From the NCBI GenBank assembly GCA_964034945.1, contig OZ035963.1, positions 41,873,090-41,937,089 of the forward strand: a stretch of 64,000 bases of DNA, in the 5' to 3' direction. Shown piece by piece: positions 52,518 through 61,684 of this stretch; within the stretch, counting starts at the first letter, position 1, and each line of letters starts with the position of its first letter. Both the position numbers and the translations under genes were made by a program. This DNA comes from Chrysopilus asiliformis (Eukaryota; Arthropoda; Insecta; Diptera; Rhagionidae). Under the pieces are notes generated by a model. It did no database searches, had not been told where the DNA came from, and was given only the letters and a program-made list of their open reading frames with translations.

Positions 52518-54502
52518 ACGTAAGATTTCTTGGTGAGTTTGAGCCCCAACAGACGTATGAGGATTTTGCTCCAGAAGAGGATATTCAGTCATCTCATAGG
52601 TGCTTGAGTCGACGCGGGTCTTCGTCAAATGAAACCGAGATCTTACACAATCCGATTTCAAACCATGAATCAACATCCTCTAATAGCGATCAACACATAC
52701 AGCAAACTACGACCGATGATGAAGCTGAAAACATATTGAAACGATCTCGAGGAAGACCGAAACTGTTGCGGACTGGAAAAAGAGGTCGCCCTATCAAATC
52801 CTATAAGTCAGAAACCGATCGAGTTGCTGGTGAAAATTCATCTCAAGGAAATGAAGATCCAGAGCCTCCTGAAATCGGCAGTTCACAAGGAAGCACAGGT
52901 AATACTAGCGCCACCAACGATGAAGAAGACGACGACGATTGTTTTCAAGACGCTAATATAGCCATGAACGCGTGGGAAGTACACGTTGATGATGCGATCA
53001 ATGGACCCGATAAAAAGGAATGGATGGACGCTATTTATACGGAACATTATCTCGCAGAAAAGCCAGGACGGAACATTATCTCGCAGAAAAGCCAGAATTG
53101 TCGCACGGGGGTTCGCTCAAAGACCCGGAATCGATTTTATAGAAAGCTTTGCTCCAGTTGCTAGAATCGAATCGTTCCGTTTACTTATGGCTCTATCAGC
53201 TAAATTCAATTTAAAGATTTCACAGATAGACATTACGACTGCCTATCTCAACGGTGACATTGACACTCTAATATTGATGGAGCAGCCTGATTTATTAGAG
53301 GAAACCCTGAAGAAGATGATCGAGATAGAAAAGGAACCTCTCATTATCAAGAAGGCGAAAGACATGCTTCAAAAATTGAAACAAGGTAATAAGGTGTGTA
53401 AATTACAAAAAGCCATTTACGGACTGCGTCAGGCAGGTCGACAGTGGCACGCAAAATTGAACACCGCTCTCAAATCGATCGGATTCGAACCGACGAACTC
53501 AGATCCATGCATATACATCGATAAACAAGGTAAAACTTCAACTTTTATACTAATTTACGTTGATGATATTATAATAGCCTCGAGAGATCCAGGACGAAGT
53601 AAGCAAATAATAAATGAGTTGTCGACCAGATTTGACGTGAAGGATCTCGGCGCAGCAAATTACTACCTTGGCATCGAAATAAAACAGACTAAAAACCAGA
53701 TATCTTTGTGCCAGAGCAAGTATATTCGGGATGTTCTGCACAGGTTCAACATGGATGATTGCAAAGCCGTTAAAACTCCGTTGGCTATTATTCTAAATTA
53801 GATTCCACCAACAGTAAGGACCAAACCTCACGTTTTCCGTTCAGGGAGCTCATCGGTGCATTAATGTACATTGCTGTGGGAACGCGTCCAGACATTGCCT
53901 ACGCAGTCAACATGCTGAGTCAATACAACAATTGTCATAACCAAAGTCATTGGCAATCCGCGAAACGAATCTTGCGTTATCTACAGGGAACCATCGACAA
54001 CAAACTCGTATTCTCATCAGACAACAAAGGGATTATCGGTTCTGCCGATGCAGACTGGGCAAATTGTAGCAGCAATCGGAAGTCATATTCAAGATACGCT
54101 TTTGTTTTATCCGGGGCAGCGATTTCGTGGCACTCCCGTAAGCAAAAGACCGTGGCGCTATCATCAACAGAAGCCGAATATATGAGCCTTACCGAAGCGG
54201 CAAAAGAAGCCATCTTTTTGACAACTTTTCTACGAGAGTTGGGTTTTGAAGAACTGCTAAACATCGTTTTATTCAACGACAACCAATCTGCCGGGAAGTT
54301 GGCACACAATCATGTTTTCCACTCTCGATCCAAACATATAGACATCAAATTTCATTTTATAAGGCAAGCACTGCAAGATCATCCGCTTGAGCTGAAATAC
54401 TTATCGACTGAAGATATGGTGGCAGACATCTTCACGAAAGCACTTCCTGCAAATAAACACGAGAAATGTTCCAGTGGACTTGGTCTTCGTATGTTGGCTT
54501 AA
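52518..54502 (+). pseudogene. Copia RT and RNase H, three frames
   Basis: Starts at the hAT junction. A polar linker with GRPKLLRTGKRGRP is followed by the RT start EWMDAIYTE. Near 53040-53095 a 29-bp block (starting ACGGAACATTATCTCGC) is present twice in place of roughly 25-30 expected RT residues, shifting the frame; RT then reads RRKARIVARGFAQRPG, QIDITTAYLNG, YGLRQAGRQWHAKLN and LIYVDDIIIA (catalytic DD). A second shift near 53800 is followed by YIAVGTRPDIAYAVNMLSQ and RNase H: GSADADWANC, ALSSTEAEYMSLTEA and LFNDNQSAGKLA. Stop at 54502, then the purine tract GAGAGGGGG and the 3' LTR. Confidence 0.9.
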
Positions 54503-54515
54503 AATTGAGAGGGGG

Positions 54516-54721
54516 TGTTGGAATTCAACTTAAAACCAACAGTATCATTCAATAATTCATAACAGTATCATTTTATTCAATCACTCAATTATATTCTTTT
54601 GCATTTTTGAACTCTGTAACTTGTATCACTAGTTCTTTTCCAATCGTTATACAGATCGGATTAAATAAATCGAATTCTAATTTAAAGCGTTTTTAATTTC
54701 GTTTTCGTCCACAGCTCAACA
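54516..54721 (+). repeat. 3' LTR of copia
   Basis: 206 bp; see the 5' copy at 38055-38260. Confidence 0.92.
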
Positions 54722-54727
54722 GATCTG

Positions 54728-55705
54728 CAGTAGGATTCTTGGCACTTATAACGATGTAGTTATCCATAACGATGTCGTTATACATAAATACGAATAAAAG
54801 ATTTTATGTTTGTGGTAGTGGATATGAAATGGCGTTGTATTTGTTTCTCGCTGTCAACTTTCCAATAAAATTACCCTCGACTATGACTCTGGCAATGCTC
54901 AGCCTTCCAATACGAATTTTCATAACGACTGCTCTCGTACCAGTCGATAAACACTAATGTTTGAGTTTCGTCCACTTAATAATGTTGTTTAATTGTTGTC
55001 ACGTTGGCAAAAACGAAATAAAATGTTGAATGCGTCCCTTAATTGTCTAAACATTACTCGCATTTGCCTTTTCCTTAAAAAAACTAAATTAAATTCGCCT
55101 TTACTTTGTGATCAAGTTGAAATTTTCAAACCGGTGATGAAAAAAGATATTTCACTCACAGCGAAATGAAAATTACTCTTGCTTGTGGAGGCCAACAGCG
55201 GAAACCGGTTGTAGTGCGGAAAGAGGGAGGGAAACACATCTTGGCAGCAAGAAAGTGCAATAAAATTGAATTGAATCGAAATTGCTGACAGCTTTTGTTG
55301 TTTTTTTCTGACATTTTTTTGTTGTGATTGTTAAAATTTTTTCCCAAAAACGTAAAACCTTTTCATTTGGCTAATCCGGGGAAATTCTAAAACGATTTTC
55401 GGAGACTTTTCTATTTTATTTTTCAAAGGAAAAGTGTGCGGAAATCCATCTAGAATTGCATAAAAAACTGCCGGCTGGCCGCCCGACTTATATAAATACT
55501 TTTCACAGCTAAATATTACACTTTTTCGAAAGAAAATTGCTATTTGTGTACTTTTCAAAATATGTCGAATTTAAAACAAATTTTAAATTTGCCGCTACTG
55601 TCAAGATTGTATTTAAATTTTCGCCGCCAGAGCGAAAATTAACCACCTGTGCAAAATAATACCCTTAGCGATCTTTATTTATCGATTTTCCCAAGAATCC
55701 TACTG
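54728..55705. mobile_element. Candidate 978-bp TIR element next to copia
   Basis: CAGTAGGATTCTTGG at 54728 and its exact inverse at 55691-55705. No target duplication found and no transposase; the 75-aa minus frame at 55331-55558 has no recognisable motif. Copia lies 6 bp from its left end. Confidence 0.45.
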
Positions 55706-56560
55706 CTGGTTACTTTACCGTATATACATAATTCGTACTATTTACAATTGTAGCATAAAATTGATTTTTAAGAATGTTCGTTACAAACTTTTTTTTTGCA
55801 TTTGCACATATTTGCTTCGAATCGCAACCTTAGCAATGAGGACACAGGAAGCAACGTTTTCTATTTTGGGAAGTGCTACAGTTATTATCCCCTACTACGC
55901 TCAGATATTTTGCGAAACAGAAGCAAAGTGATACTGAAATAACCTTTCTTTGCTGGCAAAACTGTTACGGTGACTGTGAGTCACCGCCTGCGTGGATTAG
56001 GTATAAAGCGAATGAAAGCAAAATATTATTGTTGTAGTAAAAGATTTAAAAAATTTTTGAAGTGAAAACTTCTTTAGCGCCGTTGTGAGTGATTTCAAAC
56101 TCGATGTAACGAAAAAGCGACAGTAAAAAGAGATCTATAGGATTTAGCCTGCGAGAAAATGAGATAGAATAGAGATATACAGTGTTTCCATAGATATTCT
56201 AGATCGCTCGTTTTGCTGTCTCAAATGGTCCCATTTCAATCCAGTTCAGTGGATCAAAACGAGTCAAGTAAGAGCGAGATAACCGTATGAAAATAAATAT
56301 AGTCATTTCGTTTAAACCGTGGGCTGTCAAAGGAAAATAGACTTTCGGAATGGTGTTGGCGCCTAAAGTTAGTTGTTGACGCCTAAAGTTAGTCTCAAAC
56401 TTGTGAAATTTGAATTTCGCGACCTTATACAGTTCAGTGGATGTGTTCAAGTACGATAAAGAGGGAAATACTTTTGGGACCATTTTTCAGCAGAGCTTTG
56501 TATGGTGACAGTTAGTTTTCTATGTTATATAGTTCTATGAGTGTTTCCTATAATCTTCGT
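55706..56560. other. No gene recognised
   Basis: Possibly unique DNA. A short tandem duplication GGCGCCTAAAGTTAGTTGTT / GACGCCTAAAGTTAGT at 56365-56395. Frames on the minus strand (94 aa) lack motifs. Confidence 0.45.
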
Positions 56561-56622
56561 CTCTTTGTGCGTGTTTTGTTTTTGTGAATATTTTTAGCAT
56601 TTCAATAAAACATTTTCCAAGT

Positions 56623-56763
56623 ATGCCGGAAACTAATGCCGAAAACTATCATGAATATCGGCAGAAAAAAAAAGAAAATAAGGTAAAAAAGTTCGCAAAA
56701 ACTTCAACGGATCGTGTACGTAACTTCCGTGCACGCCGAAAGGCATTATTAAATGTGCAATAA
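56623..56763 (+). pseudogene. Helentron N-terminal stub
   Basis: 46 codons with ATG and stop, starting MPETNAENYHEYR and ending with TDRVRNFRARRKALL. The (A/D)R(V/M)R.(F/Y)RARRKA block is, as I recall, common at the N-terminus of Helentron/Helitron-like proteins of arthropods. Could be translated as it stands, but is more likely a deletion remnant. Confidence 0.6.
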
Positions 56764-56824
56764 AACATTTCTATTACGCATAATAATGCATCCACTGTAC
56801 AAAATAGTGAAAACGATCATCGTA

Positions 56825-57000
56825 AGTACCATTTTCCACTGGTCTCTGCGTGTGCGATAACAATTCATAAAGTACATTTGGTGAGATTGTTTATGAATAT
56901 GACAAAACACACGCTCAACAGCTCCTGTGCGTCGCACTATCACGAGTAACATCGATTCAAGGCTTACATCGGTCGAAGAGCAACAGAAGAGCAACAGTAA
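56825..57000 (+). pseudogene. PIF1-type helicase C-terminal remnant
   Basis: Frame starts FPLVSACAITIHK (motif V region), loses frame within the expected SQGGTF block, and continues in another frame as YEYDKTHAQQLL.VALSRVTSI (motif VI). Distinct from the remnant at 47865-48030, which has the TINKSQGQT form. Confidence 0.75.
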
Positions 57001-57906
57001 TTGCGAGCTGAGTTTCAACGGCTGAACCTGAATCGACTTGAAACAATTGAGGAATTGTTATATGATTTTATAAATACGAAGAAAGGGTTGTCACTGTTTA
57101 CCTTTAACTGCGAAAGTTTACGAGCTCATTCACAGGATCTTCAATTAGACAGAATAGCACCATCGTCGAATTTTCTAATTCTTACCGAGACGTGGATGAA
57201 TAATGAAATTATTTTTGACATTCCAAATTTTGATATTGTTGTTCAATATTAAAAAAAACATACGAGGGCAGGCGGAGTTGCAATATACCATAATATAAAT
57301 GACGGTGCCCGTATTGTTACTCCACAAATAGATATCAATGCACAACAACTAGAATGATTGTCTGTTCAGCTTTCTAAAGTGGGAGAAATATGTGCTTGTG
57401 AAAGCAGATTGGACCATAATAAATCAGTTATAGTTGTGGCAATTTACATTTCTCCCAACCAATCAATAAAACAATTATTGAATTCATCCACGAGAATTTG
57501 CTAAAGTACACACCAGAAATATCGCGGATTCATAAAAAAAGATTACAATAAAATTCTGATGATTTTAAGTGGGGATTTTAATGTGAATTTTGCATTGGAT
57601 ACAGCGCTCCCTTTGATTGAGTTCCTCAACACCAATTTAAATTTAAAAATGTGCTCCAGTCGCACTGAATCGACAACAAGATCGAAAACAGTAATTGACG
57701 CTGTATTTCAAAGATATATTGATCAAACCCAAACCAAAGCATTCATTTCATACTTTAGTTATCATAAGGCACTCGTGTCATTTATTGAAATTGAAAACAA
57801 AGAGTCTGAATTAAAATGTAATATAACTTTTAAACTTGGTACCAATATTATAATAAATAAACCCTGTTCAATGACAGCAAATATATTCCAAATTATTTTC
57901 ATTTAA
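57001..57906 (+). pseudogene. AP-endonuclease-like domain
   Basis: Reads SLFTFNCESLRAHSQDL, LILTETWMNNE (the Asn and Glu-containing first blocks), HTRAGGVAIYH, then ILSGDFNVNF (GDFN motif) and SYFSYHKALV (final His region). In-frame stops at 57250 and 57355 and a shift before 57559 break it. An endonuclease of this type downstream of a helicase remnant points to Helentron, but an independent LINE fragment is possible. Confidence 0.75.
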
Positions 57907-57980
57907 ATTTATATTCAATTTTATTTTTATTCAAGTTAAAATTATATTCAATTTCATTTAATTGCATTATCAGCAAAAAT

Positions 57981-58348
57981 TGTGTACTCGTGAATTTTCA
58001 CATGCAAAGAAGTCATAATTTCAGTCGGATGAATTTGACACCGATCAAGTTTCTTTGCATTTGATAACGAACGAATTTTCTTTAAATTTGGCATCTGTCA
58101 TGTATTTCCATGTTTTTCATAAAGTAAAATAATGCCGATCTGGCTTTTTGTAAATATTGTATAAAAGACCAAAATTACTTTAATAAATTTTCAGTTTATC
58201 TTTTAACTCGAATCAGTGCTTTTCATTCACTAAAAATCATTCCTTTTACATTGTGTATCGGTTTAAAACCTTTGCACAACTCAACAAGAATCTTGGTGAT
58301 ACACCAAAATTCAAATCTGTTTAAATAAAAGAATTTAGACACTCAACA
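57981..58348 (+). repeat. 5' LTR of the BEL/Pao element (left edge approximate)
   Basis: Right end (ACTCAACA, 58348) is set by the primer site. Contains TATAAAAG at 58160-58167 and AATAAA at 58182-58187. The left end is placed at a TGTACTCGTG and is uncertain since the second LTR is not in view. Confidence 0.6.
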
Positions 58349-58350
58349 TT

Positions 58351-58368
58351 TGGTGACCCCGACGTGAT
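58351..58368 (+). promoter_or_regulatory. Primer-binding site, tRNA-Trp
   Basis: TGGTGACCCCGACGTGAT, two bases after the LTR, complementary to the 3' end of tRNA-Trp including CCA (from my memory of the Drosophila tRNA). Confidence 0.8.
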
Positions 58369-58528
58369 TATCACGTGATAATTACATTCGCTAAAGAATT
58401 TTATCGCGGTAATCATTACAGTTTAATAATCAATAAATCAAAAGTGCGCGACTTTCGTCGAAAAGTAACAACGCGAACGTGCGACAGTTTTTTTTTATAT
58501 ATAAACCATTTTTGTGATTGAAGGCATC

Positions 58529-61500
58529 ATGAGCATCGAGGCCATAATTCGAAAACTAAAAATATCAACAGCGTCCCTGCAACGAGTCTTAAAACAATTA
58601 GATGACATCAGCGACACTCAAACAGCGTCTTTTTACCAAATAAAATTACGTACAATTGAGCGATATTGGGCGAACATCGAACAGCTCCACGAGACATTGT
58701 GGGAAAATACTGACAATCCAGCAGAAGCAGGCTTCGACATAGAAGAATATTATGCCCTGGAAGACAAAGTTCAGCAAGCACTCATAACCATATGTCAAAA
58801 CTCCATAGACACCACGAAAAGGGATCAAATTGATAGTTCAACTCAATTAAAACTCCCTAAAATTACGTTACCGAAATTCGACGGTAACTACCTGCACTGG
58901 AGGCAATTCCACGATCTGTTTGAGAAAATGATACATCAACAGAACATCAGCAATGCGCAAAAAATGTGGTACTTGAAAACCAGTCTTTCTGGGGAAGCGG
59001 AAAGACTCTTGCATCACCTAAACATTTCGGACGAAAATTACCTGTCTGCATGGAACATACTAAAGGATCGGTACAATAACACAAGAGTTTTAGTCACCGC
59101 CTTACTGAATAAGTTGACTACACAACCGTCAACTCACACCGGATCGGCATCTTCCATCAAGGTCTTACACGATACAACTAAGGAATGCTTGTTAGGCCTT
59201 CAAAATCTCAATGTTTCAACCAAGGACTGGGACCCACTGCTCCTTCATCTGCTTATTCGTAAGGTAGATACAGTGACTCACACTCTCTACGAGCAAAGGC
59301 TGCAGAATCCCAAGGAATTGCAATCGGTTCAGCATTTTCTTAAATTTCTGGAAACACATTTCCAGTCACTAGAGTCGCTGGCCAGCAAGCCAACAAGAGG
59401 AGGCCCTGATGAACGTCGCAAGTCACAACCTCAACACTCATCAAGGGCTCTGATGACAACGACAACCAAAGTTCACTGCGCCCTTTGCAAGGGAGACCAC
59501 CAGTTGTTTTCCTGCAAGGACTTTCTTCAAATGAGCATCGAAAAAAGATTGCAATTCATACAAGCAATTAAGCACTGTGTAAATTGTCTAAAGGCTGGTC
59601 ATCGCTCCAGTGAATGCAAGGCTAGAGATTGCACAAAATGCTCTAAGAAACATAACACATTATTGCATTTGGAGAAAATTGGCAAACCACAAGAAGATGC
59701 GAACAACAAATCAAAGAAACCAGAACCGCAAGAGCAACCAAGCCAACCTGGGACGAGCAAGGGTATGGAACAAAAAACATCCCTCAGCAGCAGTTCATCG
59801 GAAGCCAAATCATCGTATGTGGTATTGAGTACAGCAGTGGTCAAATTGGCAGACAAGTGGGGAAATTTAGTTGAATCAAGAGCAATTCTTGACTCTGGTT
59901 CCCAGTTAAATTTCATATCTGAAAGGCTTTTGAAGAAATTGGGTCTTCGACAATCAAGACAGCCAATCTGCATCGAAGGCATCGGCAAGAGCAAACAGGA
60001 AACTCAAAAACGAGTAAACTTGCAAATCAAATCAAATACCACTGGATTTAAGGCAAATTTAGAAGCACACGTCTTGCCCAAAATCATATCTCCACAGCCG
60101 TCTCAACAAATCAACACAACCTCATGGCCAATTCCAGGCAATATAAAATTAGCAGATCCTAATTTCCACCAACCTGGACCAATCGATGTTCTAATAGGAG
60201 CCGAACTCTTCTATGACATATTGGCAGTAGGTCAAATCAAGTTGGGAGATGATTTGCCCTTGTTGCAGAACACTGTGTTCGGTTGGACAGTAGCAGGCCG
60301 AACGCGAGGCACCTACCATCCTCGTAATCAAGAGTATTGCGGCATATGCAGCGAGGACGAACTTTTGAGCAAACAATTAGAGAAATTTTGGCGTTTGGAA
60401 GAAGTACAGCACCAATCCAGCCTCACATTAGCTGAAAAACGTTGTGAGAATCATTTTCTACAAACAACGACACGAGATCAAAATGGTCGCTTCATAGTAA
60501 AACTTCCATTTAAGATCGATCCTAACAAACTAGGAAAATCAAGCGATATTGCTCTCCAGCGTTTTTACTCACTCGAGCGTAAATTGTCACGAAATGAAAA
60601 CCTTAAGCTCCAATATACTCAGTTCATGAATGAATATCTGGATTTGGGGCATATGGAGGAAGTGTGCTTCACGATGATCCAGGAGCCATACTTCTTCCTT
60701 CCACACCACTGCGTGATAAAGCCGGAAAGTACAACTACAAAGCTTCGGGTTGTTTTCGATGGATCGGCAAAAACATCAACAAATTTGTCATTGAATGATG
60801 TTCTCGCCACTGGTCCTACCATTCAAGATGATGTCTTTACCATTTTACTACGTTTTCGTCTACCTCGTTTTGTTTTCACGGCAGACATCGAAAAAATGTA
60901 TCGACAGATCGTCATCGATTCCTCAGAACGAAAGTACCAACTCATCTGGTGGCGTAGTGATGATGACAAGCCTCTTAAATGTTATCAACTGAGCACAGTA
61001 ACATACGGAACAACCCCAGCATCATATCTAGCCACACGAAGCCTACACAAACTGGCTGACGACGTGGTGTCCACTCATCCATTAGCCTCAGAAGCCCTTA
61101 AGCGCGATTTCTACGTCGATGACGTATTGTCAGGATCGAACAAGCTGACCACAGCAATACAAACTCAAATTCAACTGATAGCAGCCTTGAACACTGCCGG
61201 TTTTAAATTACATAAATGGTGTGCAAATCATCCTCAGCTACTTAGAAATATTGATGCAAGAAATCAGGCCATAGAATTAAACTTCTTACAACATTCGGAA
61301 GACAGCATTAAAACTATGGGCCTCACCTGGCACCCCAAGACGGATTCCTTTGCAGTAAAAACTTCATGGTCACATAAAGATAGGATAACGAAAAGAACAG
61401 CAACATCCGATATTGCCCACATCTTTGACCCGTTGGGGATTTTAGCACCAGTCGTCGTTACGGCAAAAATCTTCCAACAGCAATTATGGGAGCTAAAAAT

Positions 61501-61684
61501 GGACTGGGATGCGGCACTTCCACAAAAATTGCACACCACCTGGTCAAAATTCCGAGCAGGCTTAAAATCCTTGGGCGAAATTACTTTCCCAAGGCATTTA
61601 TTTGCACACAAAACACCAAAAAATGTGCAATTACACGTATTCGCAGATGCATCCGAGAAGCATATGGTGCAGCGGCTTACATAA
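58529..61684 (+). CDS. gag-pol: BEL/Pao Gag, protease and RT
   Basis: The ATG at 58529 (MSIEAIIRKL) is preferred; the frame also reads upstream from a GTG at 58514. Gag (DUF1759-like) with LPKITLPKFDGNYLHWRQF (about residue 115); zinc knuckles CALCKGDHQLFSC and CVNCLKAGHRSSEC (about 316-365); DUF1758-type protease with AILDSGSQLNFIS (about 454); RT with LRVVFDGSAKTS, FTADIEKMYRQI, TYGTTPASYLATR and FYVDDVLSG (catalytic DD about 861). Ends early at 61684: a single-base loss near 61658 in the RNase H start (FADASEK) shifts the frame. Confidence 0.92.
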   Translation: MSIEAIIRKLKISTASLQRVLKQLDDISDTQTASFYQIKLRTIERYWANIEQLHETLWENTDNPAEAGFDIEEYYALEDKVQQALITICQNSIDTTKRDQIDSSTQLKLPKITLPKFDGNYLHWRQFHDLFEKMIHQQNISNAQKMWYLKTSLSGEAERLLHHLNISDENYLSAWNILKDRYNNTRVLVTALLNKLTTQPSTHTGSASSIKVLHDTTKECLLGLQNLNVSTKDWDPLLLHLLIRKVDTVTHTLYEQRLQNPKELQSVQHFLKFLETHFQSLESLASKPTRGGPDERRKSQPQHSSRALMTTTTKVHCALCKGDHQLFSCKDFLQMSIEKRLQFIQAIKHCVNCLKAGHRSSECKARDCTKCSKKHNTLLHLEKIGKPQEDANNKSKKPEPQEQPSQPGTSKGMEQKTSLSSSSSEAKSSYVVLSTAVVKLADKWGNLVESRAILDSGSQLNFISERLLKKLGLRQSRQPICIEGIGKSKQETQKRVNLQIKSNTTGFKANLEAHVLPKIISPQPSQQINTTSWPIPGNIKLADPNFHQPGPIDVLIGAELFYDILAVGQIKLGDDLPLLQNTVFGWTVAGRTRGTYHPRNQEYCGICSEDELLSKQLEKFWRLEEVQHQSSLTLAEKRCENHFLQTTTRDQNGRFIVKLPFKIDPNKLGKSSDIALQRFYSLERKLSRNENLKLQYTQFMNEYLDLGHMEEVCFTMIQEPYFFLPHHCVIKPESTTTKLRVVFDGSAKTSTNLSLNDVLATGPTIQDDVFTILLRFRLPRFVFTADIEKMYRQIVIDSSERKYQLIWWRSDDDKPLKCYQLSTVTYGTTPASYLATRSLHKLADDVVSTHPLASEALKRDFYVDDVLSGSNKLTTAIQTQIQLIAALNTAGFKLHKWCANHPQLLRNIDARNQAIELNFLQHSEDSIKTMGLTWHPKTDSFAVKTSWSHKDRITKRTATSDIAHIFDPLGILAPVVVTAKIFQQQLWELKMDWDAALPQKLHTTWSKFRAGLKSLGEITFPRHLFAHKTPKNVQLHVFADASEKHMVQRLT

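Larger units (their letters stand above)
38055..54721 (+). mobile_element. Ty1/copia retrotransposon split by a 12-kb hAT
   Basis: Two 206-bp LTRs (38055-38260, 54516-54721; TGTTGG...CAACA) with only a few differences, flanked by the 5-bp duplication GATCT (38050-38054, 54722-54726). Gag, protease and integrase lie left, RT and RNase H lie right of a hAT at 40489-52509. Removing the hAT and one CTCCAGAG restores the frame across the integrase/RT linker. Net length about 4.6 kb. Damage: an in-frame TAA at 39876, a deletion with templated filler near 53040-53095, and a frameshift near 53800. Confidence 0.93.
56623..57906 (+). mobile_element. Internally deleted Helentron (N-stub, helicase tail, endonuclease)
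   Basis: Three coding remnants follow in order: a 46-aa basic ORF (56623-56763), a helicase C-terminal stretch (about 56825-56990), and an AP-endonuclease-like domain (57001-57906). This is the order in Helentron proteins, in which an endonuclease follows the PIF1 helicase. The Rep nuclease and most of the helicase are absent. Ends not defined. Confidence 0.7.

Noticed and set aside
54728..55705. Confident hAT assignment
   Set aside because: The 15-bp TIR is exact but no 8-bp duplication was found.
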